This document shows positions 1-6,555 of a stretch of 9,036 bases of DNA, piece by piece. Numbering within the stretch: the first letter of the stretch is position 1; each line of letters opens with the position of its first letter. A model generated the notes under the pieces. The model had not been told where the DNA came from, searched no databases, and was given only the letters and a program-made list of their open reading frames with translations. A program made the position numbers and the translations under genes. The stretch comes from JAYWIG01 sp043789035 (GTDB taxonomy: Bacteria; Pseudomonadota; Gammaproteobacteria; Burkholderiales; Burkholderiaceae_E): contig JAYWIG010000270.1 of NCBI GenBank assembly GCA_043789035.1, positions 1 to 9,036 of the forward strand, in the 5' to 3' direction.

Positions 1-504
1 TTCGGGTTCGACTGGTTTGTACAAATGATGAAGCTACCGCTGGGAAACTTTGACCGAGGGCATATCGATCAACCCGCATTAGTTGTCGGCCAAGAGAAAG
101 TCGCCTTCAATATTTGCTACGAAGACTTATTCGGCGAGGAAATTATCGAAGCCGTGAACAACGGTGCCACGATATTGATCAATACAAGTAACTTAGCCTG
201 GTTTGGCGATAGTCATGCGCTCTACCAACACTTACAGATTGCCCGAATGCGTTCTATCGAAACAGCAAGGCCTATGCTTCGTTCCACCAACACCGGCACC
301 ACAGCGCATATCGACATCGATGGATCAATAGTGGCGCAATTGCCCACATTCCAACTCCAAACGCTCACTACGAAAGTCGTAGGAACTACCGGCAAAACTG
401 TTTACGTACAAACTGGTAATTTACCTGTCTTTTTACTAGCACTGGCTATAGCATTGGTTGCACTCGCAAATACATGGCTACTGAAGCGTACCAAAAAGCG
501 CTAA
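1..504 (+). CDS. lnt: Apolipoprotein N-acyltransferase, C-terminal part (5' end outside window)
   Basis: Lnt adds the third acyl chain, taken from a phospholipid, to the N-terminal cysteine of apolipoproteins at the periplasmic face of the inner membrane. The reading frame is open from base 1 and ends with TAA at 502-504, so this is the last 167 residues of a protein usually about 500 long. The visible part is the end of the nitrilase-like domain. It contains the nucleophile motif NICYED, with the catalytic Cys codon at 115-117, then SNLAWFGDS, QHLQIARMRSIE and RPMLRSTNTGTTA, all typical of Lnt. The catalytic Glu and Lys lie upstream of the window. A hydrophobic stretch (LPVFLLALAIALVALA) followed by basic residues matches the last membrane helix. 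glyQ follows after 15 bases. The ATG at 25 is an internal Met, not the gene start. Confidence 0.95.
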   Translation, partial: FGFDWFVQMMKLPLGNFDRGHIDQPALVVGQEKVAFNICYEDLFGEEIIEAVNNGATILINTSNLAWFGDSHALYQHLQIARMRSIETARPMLRSTNTGTTAHIDIDGSIVAQLPTFQLQTLTTKVVGTTGKTVYVQTGNLPVFLLALAIALVALANTWLLKRTKKR

Positions 505-519
505 CGGTAAAATCATCTC

Positions 520-1407
520 ATGATTACATTTCAGCAATTGATACTGCGCCTGCAGGACTATTGGGACAAGCAAGGCTGCGCCCTACTTCAACCTTACGAT
601 ATGGAAGTGGGTGCTGGTACGTTTCACACCGCTACATTTCTTCGCGCTATTGGCCCGGAGCCTTGGAAAGCAGCCTATGTGCAGCCTTCGCGCCGCCCTA
701 AAGATGGCCGGTACGGCGAAAACCCTAACCGTTTGCAGCATTATTATCAATACCAAGTAGTTCTAAAACCGTCGCCACCAAATATTCTCGATTTGTACAT
801 TGGCTCTCTAGAAGCCGTCGGCATCGATACAAAAGCCTATGACGTTCGTTTCGTAGAAGATGATTGGGAATCGCCTACCCTAGGTGCTTGGGGCTTGGGC
901 TGGGAAGTTTGGCTAAACGGTATGGAAGCCACCCAATTCACTTATTTCCAAGAAGTCGGTTCGCTCAAATGCCAACCGATTACGGGTGAAATAACTTACG
1001 GTCTTGAGCGCCTAGCTATGTATTTACAGGGCGTTCAGAGTGTATATGACTTGGTATGGACCGAAGGCGTAAGTTACCGTGACGTATTCCATCAAAACGA
1101 AGTTGAGCAATCGACCTACAACTTCGAGTACGCCAACACCGACATGTTGTTTCGCCACTTCACCGAATATGAGGGCGAAGCGAAGCGACTCATGGAAGCC
1201 GAGCTAGCCTTGCCTGCCTATGAGATGGTCATGAAATGCTCGCATACTTTTAATTTGCTCGACGCACGAGGCGCAATTTCTGTGACTGAACGTGCTGCAT
1301 ACATTGGCCGTGTGCGCACTCTTTCGAGAGCTATCGCCCAGGCTTACTACAACTCTCGTGAGAAACTCGCTTTTCCAATGTTAAAGCCAATGTTGAAGCA
1401 ATCATGA
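520..1407 (+). CDS. glyQ: Glycyl-tRNA synthetase alpha subunit
   Basis: This is the catalytic subunit of the bacterial alpha2beta2 glycyl-tRNA synthetase, which activates glycine with ATP and charges tRNA-Gly in the cytoplasm. The 295 residues cover the full family length (about 300). They are near-identical to the known pattern throughout: LQDYWDKQGCALLQPYDMEVGAGTFH at the start, PSRRPKDGRYGENPNRLQHYYQYQVV around residues 56-82, then the class II aminoacylation core RFVEDDWESPTLGAWGLGWEVW, TGEITYGLERLAMYLQGV, HQNEVEQSTYNFEYA and NLLDARGAISVTERAAYI. The stretch after LVWTEG is a few residues shorter than in E. coli, which I take as normal family variation. The ATG at 520 fits the usual N-terminus (M-x-TFQQ); its ribosome site is weak (GGTAA at about 506-510). 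The stop overlaps the glyS start by four bases, so the two subunits are probably translationally coupled. Confidence 0.98.
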   Translation: MITFQQLILRLQDYWDKQGCALLQPYDMEVGAGTFHTATFLRAIGPEPWKAAYVQPSRRPKDGRYGENPNRLQHYYQYQVVLKPSPPNILDLYIGSLEAVGIDTKAYDVRFVEDDWESPTLGAWGLGWEVWLNGMEATQFTYFQEVGSLKCQPITGEITYGLERLAMYLQGVQSVYDLVWTEGVSYRDVFHQNEVEQSTYNFEYANTDMLFRHFTEYEGEAKRLMEAELALPAYEMVMKCSHTFNLLDARGAISVTERAAYIGRVRTLSRAIAQAYYNSREKLAFPMLKPMLKQS

Positions 1408-3548
1408 TGTCTACTTCTTCTGCCCAGCCATTATTGATTGAGCTTTTTACCGAAGAGCTGCCCCCAAAAGCTCTTGCAAAACTCTCGGCCGCGTTCTCGG
1501 AGGGAATTGCTAAAGGTTTGCAGCAAGCTGGTCTTCTCGACATTAATAAAGATGCGTCTGCTTCGTTCACTAGTTTTGCAACGCCACGGCGCTTAAGCGT
1601 AAGAGTACAAAGGGTACTCACTCAAGGCAAAGACAAAGAAGTTGAAGTCAAAGGGCCATCGACTAAAGTTGGTCTCGATACTGAGGGCAAGCCATCAATG
1701 GCGCTCGTCAAGTGGGCCGAGAAACAAGGCGCCAAGGTCATCGAGCTTACTCAGGCTAACGACGGTAAACAAGACTGCTTCTATTTTAAATCCTTAGTTC
1801 GTGGTGCCAGCTTAGAGGCTGCACTATCGGACATTATTTCGACTACGCTCACCAATCTACCGATTCCCAAAGTCATGCAGTACCAATTAGCAGACGGTAG
1901 CAACGTTAGCTTTGTTCGACCAGCGCATGGTTTGGTGGCAATGTTAGGCTCCGAGGTAATACCGGCCAAGGTGTTAGGTTTAAATTCTGACCGTTTAACC
2001 CACGGCCATCGTTTTCAAGGTGCCAAGGACATTACATTGGCTCACGGCAATGATTATGAATTGGCGCTCAGAAATGAAGGCCATGTAATTGCGTCGCTAA
2101 CAGAGCGGCGCGCTATGATCAGCGATTCATTGCAGGCTAACGCCGAAGCGCTACGTGCATCGCTTGGCAACTCACCTGCTGTGCCCACACTTATGGACGA
2201 GGTAAATGCGCTGGTCGAATGGCCTGCCGTCTATGTGGGGCAATTTGAAGAAACGTTTCTTTCCGTTCCGCAGGAGTGTTTGATTCTCTCGATGCGAACG
2301 AATCAGAAGTACTTCCCGTTGTTCGATGAGAAAGGCAAGTTACTGTCAAAGTTCTTACTCGTCTCGAATATGACGGTGGCGGACCCTTCTCTTATTATCG
2401 ACGGCAACGAGCGAGTCGTACGGCCTCGTTTAAGTGACGCAAGGTTTTTCTTCGAGCAGGATAAAAAAGCAAGCTTAGCCTCGCGCATCCCAGCGTTAGC
2501 AAACGTGGTTTATCACGCCAAGCTCGGCACCCAAGCTCAACGAAGCGAGCGTGTTGGCAACATTGCCACGAACTTGGCTAACGCAATCCACGCACTGAAC
2601 GGTGAGTTGAATGTTTCAATACCCAATGTGCAACGCGCCGCAGCACTCGCAAAAACTGATTTAATCACTGGCATGGTGGGGGAATTCCCTGAGCTGCAAG
2701 GCTTGATGGGTTCTTACTATGCTCGCAACGATAACGAAGCAGATGAAGTATGCGCAGCGCTCACGGAGCAATACTTACCTAAGTTCGCCGGTGATGAGTT
2801 GCCCGCAACACCAACGGGAATTACATTAGCGTTAGCTGACAAGCTGGAAACCCTATGCGGCATGTTTGGCATAGGTGCCCTTCCAACTGGCGACAAAGAC
2901 CCTTTCGCTCTGCGCCGTCATGCACTTGGCATTATTCGATTACTGCTAGAAAAATCTCTGAACTTGCCATTAAACACATTGCTGAACGCGGGTTTTAGTG
3001 CATTCCAAGGTATCGCTGGTTTTAATCAGGCAGCGCAATGCGAACTGAAAACCTTCATTCAAGATCGACTTTCAACCTTCTTAAAAGATAGGGGCGCAAG
3101 TAGCCAAGAAGTTGCCGCTGTGATGGCGCTCGCGCCAGAAGTGCTTACTGAAATACCTCAAAAACTTGCTGCAGTAAAAGCATTTGCAGAACTACCCCAA
3201 GCTGCTAGCCTTGCCGCTGCGAATAAGCGCATTAGCAACTTGCTGAAGAAAGCAGATGCACAAGCAACGCAAACGATTAACCCAATGTTATTAGCAGATG
3301 GAGCGGAGAAACAACTGGCAGCTCTGATCGATAGCTTGGAGCCAAAAGTGGTTGACGCGATGGCCAAGGCAAACTACACCCGTGCACTACAAACCGTCGC
3401 GACAACAAGAGATGCGGTCGATGCTTTTTTTTCTGGAGTGATGGTGATGGATGAAAACTTGGACGTTCGAAATAATCGCTTAGCGTTGCTGTCCAAATTG
3501 CACCGTATGATGAATCAGGTTGCAGATATTTCAATGCTTGCTACTTAA
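1404..3548 (+). CDS. glyS: Glycyl-tRNA synthetase beta subunit
   Basis: This is the tRNA-binding partner of GlyQ in the heterotetrameric synthetase. At 714 residues it is full length for the family (about 690-720). Diagnostic segments in order are LLIELFTEELPPKAL near residue 10, TPRRL, VRPAHGLVAMLG, THGHRF, NQKYFPLFDEKGKLLSKFLLVSNM, GNERVVRPRLSDARFFF near residues 335-352, KTDLITGMVGEFPELQG, and the HD-like segment DKLETLCGMFGIGALPTGDKDPFALRR near 479-505. A C-terminal DALR-type anticodon-binding region follows, ending in VDAFFSGVMVM and QVADISML. The start ATG is part of an ATGA overlap with the glyQ stop, and a GAAG at 1395-1398 sits five bases upstream. A second ATG follows at once (1407), so the true start could be one codon later. 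An 8-T run at 3425-3432 encodes the conserved Phe-Phe pair and does not break the frame. Confidence 0.98.
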   Translation: MMSTSSAQPLLIELFTEELPPKALAKLSAAFSEGIAKGLQQAGLLDINKDASASFTSFATPRRLSVRVQRVLTQGKDKEVEVKGPSTKVGLDTEGKPSMALVKWAEKQGAKVIELTQANDGKQDCFYFKSLVRGASLEAALSDIISTTLTNLPIPKVMQYQLADGSNVSFVRPAHGLVAMLGSEVIPAKVLGLNSDRLTHGHRFQGAKDITLAHGNDYELALRNEGHVIASLTERRAMISDSLQANAEALRASLGNSPAVPTLMDEVNALVEWPAVYVGQFEETFLSVPQECLILSMRTNQKYFPLFDEKGKLLSKFLLVSNMTVADPSLIIDGNERVVRPRLSDARFFFEQDKKASLASRIPALANVVYHAKLGTQAQRSERVGNIATNLANAIHALNGELNVSIPNVQRAAALAKTDLITGMVGEFPELQGLMGSYYARNDNEADEVCAALTEQYLPKFAGDELPATPTGITLALADKLETLCGMFGIGALPTGDKDPFALRRHALGIIRLLLEKSLNLPLNTLLNAGFSAFQGIAGFNQAAQCELKTFIQDRLSTFLKDRGASSQEVAAVMALAPEVLTEIPQKLAAVKAFAELPQAASLAAANKRISNLLKKADAQATQTINPMLLADGAEKQLAALIDSLEPKVVDAMAKANYTRALQTVATTRDAVDAFFSGVMVMDENLDVRNNRLALLSKLHRMMNQVADISMLAT

Positions 3549-3566
3549 CTATTACGAAAGCAAGCA
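3535..3566 (+). repeat. Inverted repeat spanning the glyS stop and gmhB leader
   Basis: TGCTTGC at 3535-3541 pairs with GCAAGCA at 3560-3566, a 7-bp stem with an 18-base loop. The loop holds the glyS stop codon and most of the GAAAG that serves as the gmhB ribosome site. It could modestly affect gmhB initiation, but the stem is short and the loop long, so chance is a fair explanation. Confidence 0.3.
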
Positions 3567-4115
3567 ATGTACAAACTCGCCATACTTGATCGCGACGGAG
3601 TCATTAACAAGCCAAGCACGGCTTACGTCAAAAGCGTTGAAGAGTGGCGCCCTATTCCTGGCAGCATCGATGCTATCGCAAGGCTCACAAAAGCGGGTAT
3701 CAAAGTCGCCCTCGCGACTAACCAAAGCGCTATCGCCCGCGGCCTGTTTGATGTGGGCGAACTAAATGCCATGCATAGAAAAATGCACCAAGCTGTCGAG
3801 GAGGTTGGCGGCCGTATCGATGCAATATTTTTCTGCCCACATCACCCCTCGGCCAATTGCGAGTGCAGAAAACCCAAATCAGGCATGGTGCTCGATATTT
3901 TGAACCGCTTCAAAATCAGTGCCGACGAAGCTTTTATGGTGGGGGATAATGAACGTGATGTTATTGCTGCACAAGGTGCTGGCGTAAAACCCTTCATCGT
4001 ACTTACCGGTCAAAGGCTAGGCAATCGAGAGGCGCTCAAGAAGAAACTACCCGTCGAAATGTATGAAAATCTTTCAACGCTAGTAGAGCACGTGCTCTCT
4101 AAAAAGGCGACATGA
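3567..4115 (+). CDS. gmhB: D-glycero-beta-D-manno-heptose-1,7-bisphosphate 7-phosphatase
   Basis: GmhB is a cytoplasmic HAD-superfamily phosphatase that removes the C7 phosphate from heptose bisphosphate on the route to ADP-L-glycero-D-manno-heptose, the LPS inner-core sugar. The 182 residues match the usual length. The HAD nucleophile and acid/base are D8 and D10 (LDRDGVIN), motif II is TNQ at 51-53, and motif IV is GDNERD at 126-131. The zinc loop characteristic of GmhB is complete, with C90, H92, C98 and C100 (CPHHPSANCECRKP), which separates it from histidinol phosphatase only by context and fine sequence. The ATG has a GAAAG at 3556-3560 six bases upstream. It lies 18 bases after glyS and overlaps plsC by ATGA. 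The histidinol-phosphate phosphatase domain of HisB is the main alternative, but there is no fused dehydratase domain and no his neighbour. Confidence 0.95.
   Translation: MYKLAILDRDGVINKPSTAYVKSVEEWRPIPGSIDAIARLTKAGIKVALATNQSAIARGLFDVGELNAMHRKMHQAVEEVGGRIDAIFFCPHHPSANCECRKPKSGMVLDILNRFKISADEAFMVGDNERDVIAAQGAGVKPFIVLTGQRLGNREALKKKLPVEMYENLSTLVEHVLSKKAT
4085..4098. repeat. 14-bp perfect palindrome just upstream of plsC start
   Basis: AGAGCACGTGCTCT reads the same on both strands. It lies within the last codons of gmhB and ends 13 bases before the plsC ATG. In RNA it could form a 5-bp stem with an ACGT tetraloop next to the ribosome site AAAGG (4103-4107). About one palindrome of this length is expected by chance in roughly two windows of this size, so function is unproven. 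Confidence 0.4.
4103..4107 (+). promoter_or_regulatory. Ribosome binding site for plsC
   Basis: AAAGG lies four bases before the plsC ATG at 4112, inside the gmhB coding end. It supports the ATG that overlaps the gmhB stop as the plsC start and suggests re-initiation after gmhB. Confidence 0.5.
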
Positions 4116-4834
4116 ACTTTATTCGCTCCGTCCTATTTACTTGCGCTCAAATCGTTACGGTTATTCCGTGGGCAATGGTTTGTTTAGTATTTGCTCCACT
4201 GCCTTTGAAGTGGCGCTATAAATTCACCATGCGATGGCTAAATATATGCATGTTTTTTAGTCGTTGGATTTTAGGCATCAAACCTAATGTGATTGGCAAA
4301 GAAAATATTCCCGCACATTCAGTCGTGTTCCTATCGAAGCATCAATCGAGTTGGGAAACTTTCTACTATCCAACCATGGTCAATAGAGAGCTCTGCTACG
4401 TCTTTAAAAGAGAAATTCTTTTCGTGCCTTTTTTTGGTTGGGGCATAGGCCTGCTCAACATGATTCATATTGACCGCTCCAAAGGTGTCGATTCGTTCGA
4501 AAATATTATTCGCCAAGGCACGGAAAAACTTGCGCAAAACCGAAGCGTGATTATGTTTCCCGAAGGAACGAGATTTCCTTCGGGTAAACTTGGGAAATAC
4601 AAAACCGGTGGCACTCGGTTGGCAGTGCGGGCAGGTGCCGAGATTGTGCCTATTGCAGTCAATTCCGGGCGCCTTTGGCCTAAAAGGCCATTCACGAAAA
4701 AACCCGGAGTTATTACAGTTTCGTTTGGTCCTCCAATTTCTGCCAAAGGGCGCGAGCCTATGGAACTAATGAACGAAGTACAAACCTGGATTGAGGCAGA
4801 GATGCGCCGCATTTCTCCCGAGGATTATCGTTAA
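4112..4834 (+). CDS. plsC: 1-acyl-sn-glycerol-3-phosphate acyltransferase (LPLAT family)
   Basis: This enzyme acylates lysophosphatidic acid to phosphatidic acid, the precursor of all membrane phospholipids, at the inner membrane. The 240-residue protein has a hydrophobic N-terminal segment (about residues 7-30) that would anchor it. Motif I is H77-QSSW-E82, an HX4E instead of the textbook HX4D. Motif II is around GIGLLNMIHIDRS (111-123), motif III is FPEGTR (149-154), and motif IV is VPIAVNSG (179-186). The other motifs are intact and the protein is full length, so I expect an active enzyme with a variant motif I. The start ATG overlaps the gmhB stop and has AAAGG at 4103-4107 four bases upstream. 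A paralogous LPLAT enzyme, for example one acting on another lyso-lipid, cannot be excluded from sequence alone. Confidence 0.88.
   Translation: MNFIRSVLFTCAQIVTVIPWAMVCLVFAPLPLKWRYKFTMRWLNICMFFSRWILGIKPNVIGKENIPAHSVVFLSKHQSSWETFYYPTMVNRELCYVFKREILFVPFFGWGIGLLNMIHIDRSKGVDSFENIIRQGTEKLAQNRSVIMFPEGTRFPSGKLGKYKTGGTRLAVRAGAEIVPIAVNSGRLWPKRPFTKKPGVITVSFGPPISAKGREPMELMNEVQTWIEAEMRRISPEDYR
4559..4584 (+). repeat. Perfect 10-bp inverted repeat (hairpin) inside plsC
   Basis: The arms CCCGAAGGAA (4559-4568) and TTCCTTCGGG (4575-4584) are exact reverse complements around a six-base loop, CGAGAT. The stem falls on the codons for the conserved FPEGTR motif and the following FPSG, so it arises from two similar tetrapeptides coded in a complementary way. 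No T-run follows on either strand, so it is not an intrinsic terminator. It should fold strongly in the mRNA; any effect on translation is inference. Confidence 0.7.
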
Positions 4835-4838
4835 AACC

Positions 4839-5705
4839 ATGCAACTCTCGTTGTTCGATACAGTTAGCCAGATTTTGCACAGCGTTGGTGGGCGGGTAAG
4901 CAACGCTTTACAGCGTCCGTTTTTACCTGGTCAGCAAATTCCATTCGTACAAACACAGCAAACGTTAGAAAAGAAGCCTTCTCTCATCAAAATTCGAACT
5001 TTGCAACTAAAAACTCTGCAAGTTCAATACTCCTTAAAACGTTCGTCAAAAAGGCGAACAATTGGCTTTGTCATCAATGATGCAGGCCTCTCAGTGGTCG
5101 CCCCAAAGTGGGTAACGGTTACGCAAATTGAAGAATCTATCGCTGAGCGAGAAGACTGGATCACTCGAAAAACATTCGAATGGCAAGAGTTCACAAAAAA
5201 ACGCGATGGTTTACGCGTTGATTGGGGCGATGGCGCTAGAGTGCGCTACCTTGGCACAGAAATTACAGTTCGTTTAGACAACTCCTCCGATGTTACGAAG
5301 GCCGGAGCGTTGTTCGACGACAACCTTCTGCGTATTGCTTTACCGGCGCAGGCAAACAATGAGCAGATAAAGAATCGAGTTGAGTCTTGGTTGCAATCAC
5401 GAGCGAAAATTATTTTTGCCGAACGTATTCCACTCTACAGCCAGAAATTAGGTTCGGCACCAACTAGATGGGCATTGTCATCGGCAAGAACACGTTGGGG
5501 TAGTTGCGCTCATGACGGCAGCATACGACTGAATTGGCGATTAGTGCAATTCCCACTCGACATCATTGACTATGTCGTCGCTCATGAATTAGCGCATCTA
5601 AAAGAGCTAAACCATGGGCCAGAATTTTGGCGTACAGTGGGCGAGCTTTTCCCTGATTATGAGCAAAAACGACGGTGGTTAAAGCAAATCCATGTCGAGC
5701 AGTAG
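4839..5705 (+). CDS. YgjP-like metallopeptidase-domain protein (DUF45/M48-like)
   Basis: The C-terminal part is a YgjP-like zinc metalloprotein domain. It shows TRWGSC at residues 218-223, GSIRLNWRL, then VVAHELAHLKELNHGPEFW, with the probable zinc ligands H249 and H253 (HELAH) plus H259, and E250 as the catalytic Glu. The family resembles the SprT/WLM metallopeptidases. E. coli YgjP is listed as a UTP pyrophosphatase in databases as I remember it, so the substrate here is uncertain. I chose the ATG at 4839, four bases after plsC, giving 288 residues. A TTG at 4791 in the same frame would add 16 residues but would overlap plsC by 44 bases. No clear ribosome site precedes the ATG (nearest GAGG is 15 bases away), so coupling to plsC is likely. 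The first 60 or so residues are polar and poorly conserved to my eye, with no signal peptide, so a cytoplasmic location is expected. Confidence 0.88.
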   Translation: MQLSLFDTVSQILHSVGGRVSNALQRPFLPGQQIPFVQTQQTLEKKPSLIKIRTLQLKTLQVQYSLKRSSKRRTIGFVINDAGLSVVAPKWVTVTQIEESIAEREDWITRKTFEWQEFTKKRDGLRVDWGDGARVRYLGTEITVRLDNSSDVTKAGALFDDNLLRIALPAQANNEQIKNRVESWLQSRAKIIFAERIPLYSQKLGSAPTRWALSSARTRWGSCAHDGSIRLNWRLVQFPLDIIDYVVAHELAHLKELNHGPEFWRTVGELFPDYEQKRRWLKQIHVEQ

Positions 5706-5718
5706 AGCAGGCAATAAG
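5706..5718. other. Convergent intergenic gap between two gene sets
   Basis: Thirteen bases separate the TAG of the YgjP-like gene from the TAG of ksgA on the other strand. I looked for a stem followed by a T-run on either strand, within the gap and about 40 bases into each gene, and saw no convincing intrinsic terminator. The nearby GC-rich repeat of CGCAGC (within 5734-5752) is a direct repeat inside ksgA, not a stem. Confidence 0.8.
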
Positions 5719-6546
5719 CTAAGCACATTGTCTCGCAGCCGCCCGCGCAGCTTCAAGTTCAGTAGCTAATTGCAAGTAAACCACCACGGGAATATTCTCT
5801 GGGCGCATCATGCCATCGAGCTCTTTTGCAGCACTTTCCGCTACATCTAAACCTTGAGCTGCTAACCAAGGCATCAAAGTCTTTCGAATCATTTTTCGCC
5901 GTTGCCCGAATGCAGCACCCAGCATGCCTTCTAACGTTGACACCGCAACCGATGCGGGCTTGGCCGCCGGAGTCAATCGAATAATGGCGCTATCAACCTT
6001 GGGTGGCGGATCGAAACTCTCTGGCCCTACATCGAACAGGTACTCAGTATCAAAGAAGGCTTGGAGCAGCACGGTTAAGCGACCATACGCGGCAGTATCG
6101 TGAGTTGCACAAATGCGCTCAACCACTTCCTTTTGCAGCATGTAGTGTTGATCTACCAATAGCTCTCGATAAGCAATTAGCTTCACCATCAAAGGCGTCG
6201 AAATGTTGTAGGGCAAGTTACCGATTAACCGCAATTGCCTAGGTGCCATATTTTCATCGGCGCTAACGAGCGTTCGAAAGTCAAAAGCCAGTACATCGCC
6301 TTCATGAATAGTCAATCTTTCAGGTGAAAACTTCTTTCGAAGCCAATCCACCAAATCTCGATCAAGCTCTATAGCATCAATATGGCTGATGTGTTCAAGT
6401 ATCGCACCTGTCAGAGCGGCTTGCCCTGGGCCAATTTCAACTAAATGCTCACCATTCTTTGGAGAAATTGCTTTGACGATGCTTCGGATGACATGGTCAT
6501 CATTCAAGAAATGTTGACCAAAGCGCTTACGCGCAATATGCGCCAC
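5719..6546 (-). CDS. rsmA: 16S rRNA (adenine(1518)-N6/adenine(1519)-N6)-dimethyltransferase
   Basis: RsmA, also called KsgA, uses S-adenosylmethionine to dimethylate two adjacent adenines in helix 45 of 16S rRNA late in 30S assembly. The 275 residues are the normal length. The N-terminus ARKRFGQHFL is diagnostic. The SAM-binding motif I is EIGPGQAAL (38-45 region), the acidic ribose-binding position is in AIELDRD (58-64), GDV follows near 83, and the catalytic motif IV is NLPY at 110-113. FDVGPESFDPPPKVDSAIIRL and FGQRRKMIRKTL mark the C-terminal half. The start is a GTG at 6546-6544 because no ATG lies near the conserved N-terminus and a surA stop lies 9 bases upstream in the same frame. No Shine-Dalgarno sequence is visible, so translation is probably coupled to surA. 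In many relatives pdxA sits between surA and this gene, but it is absent here. Confidence 0.97.
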   Translation of the reverse strand: MAHIARKRFGQHFLNDDHVIRSIVKAISPKNGEHLVEIGPGQAALTGAILEHISHIDAIELDRDLVDWLRKKFSPERLTIHEGDVLAFDFRTLVSADENMAPRQLRLIGNLPYNISTPLMVKLIAYRELLVDQHYMLQKEVVERICATHDTAAYGRLTVLLQAFFDTEYLFDVGPESFDPPPKVDSAIIRLTPAAKPASVAVSTLEGMLGAAFGQRRKMIRKTLMPWLAAQGLDVAESAAKELDGMMRPENIPVVVYLQLATELEAARAAARQCA

Positions 6547-6555
6547 TATGAAAAC

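Noticed and set aside
474..701. Open frame of 75 codons spanning the lnt end and glyQ start.
   Set aside because: It overlaps glyQ in another frame and its product has no family resemblance.
1331..1621. Open frame of 96 codons on the minus strand across the glyQ-glyS junction.
   Set aside because: It is antisense to two highly conserved genes, has no recognisable domain, and is the kind of shadow frame expected here.
3425..3432. Run of eight T bases in glyS that could allow slippage or act as a terminator tail.
   Set aside because: No convincing stem precedes it, and it encodes the Phe-Phe pair of the conserved VDAFF motif with the frame continuing to a normal C-terminus.
4465..4812. Open frame of 115 codons on the minus strand inside plsC.
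   Set aside because: It is fully antisense to plsC with no recognisable domain or independent start signals.
4791..4838. TTG start that would lengthen the YgjP-like protein by 16 residues.
   Set aside because: It would overlap plsC by 44 bases, while an ATG four bases after the plsC stop fits the packing of the rest of the set.
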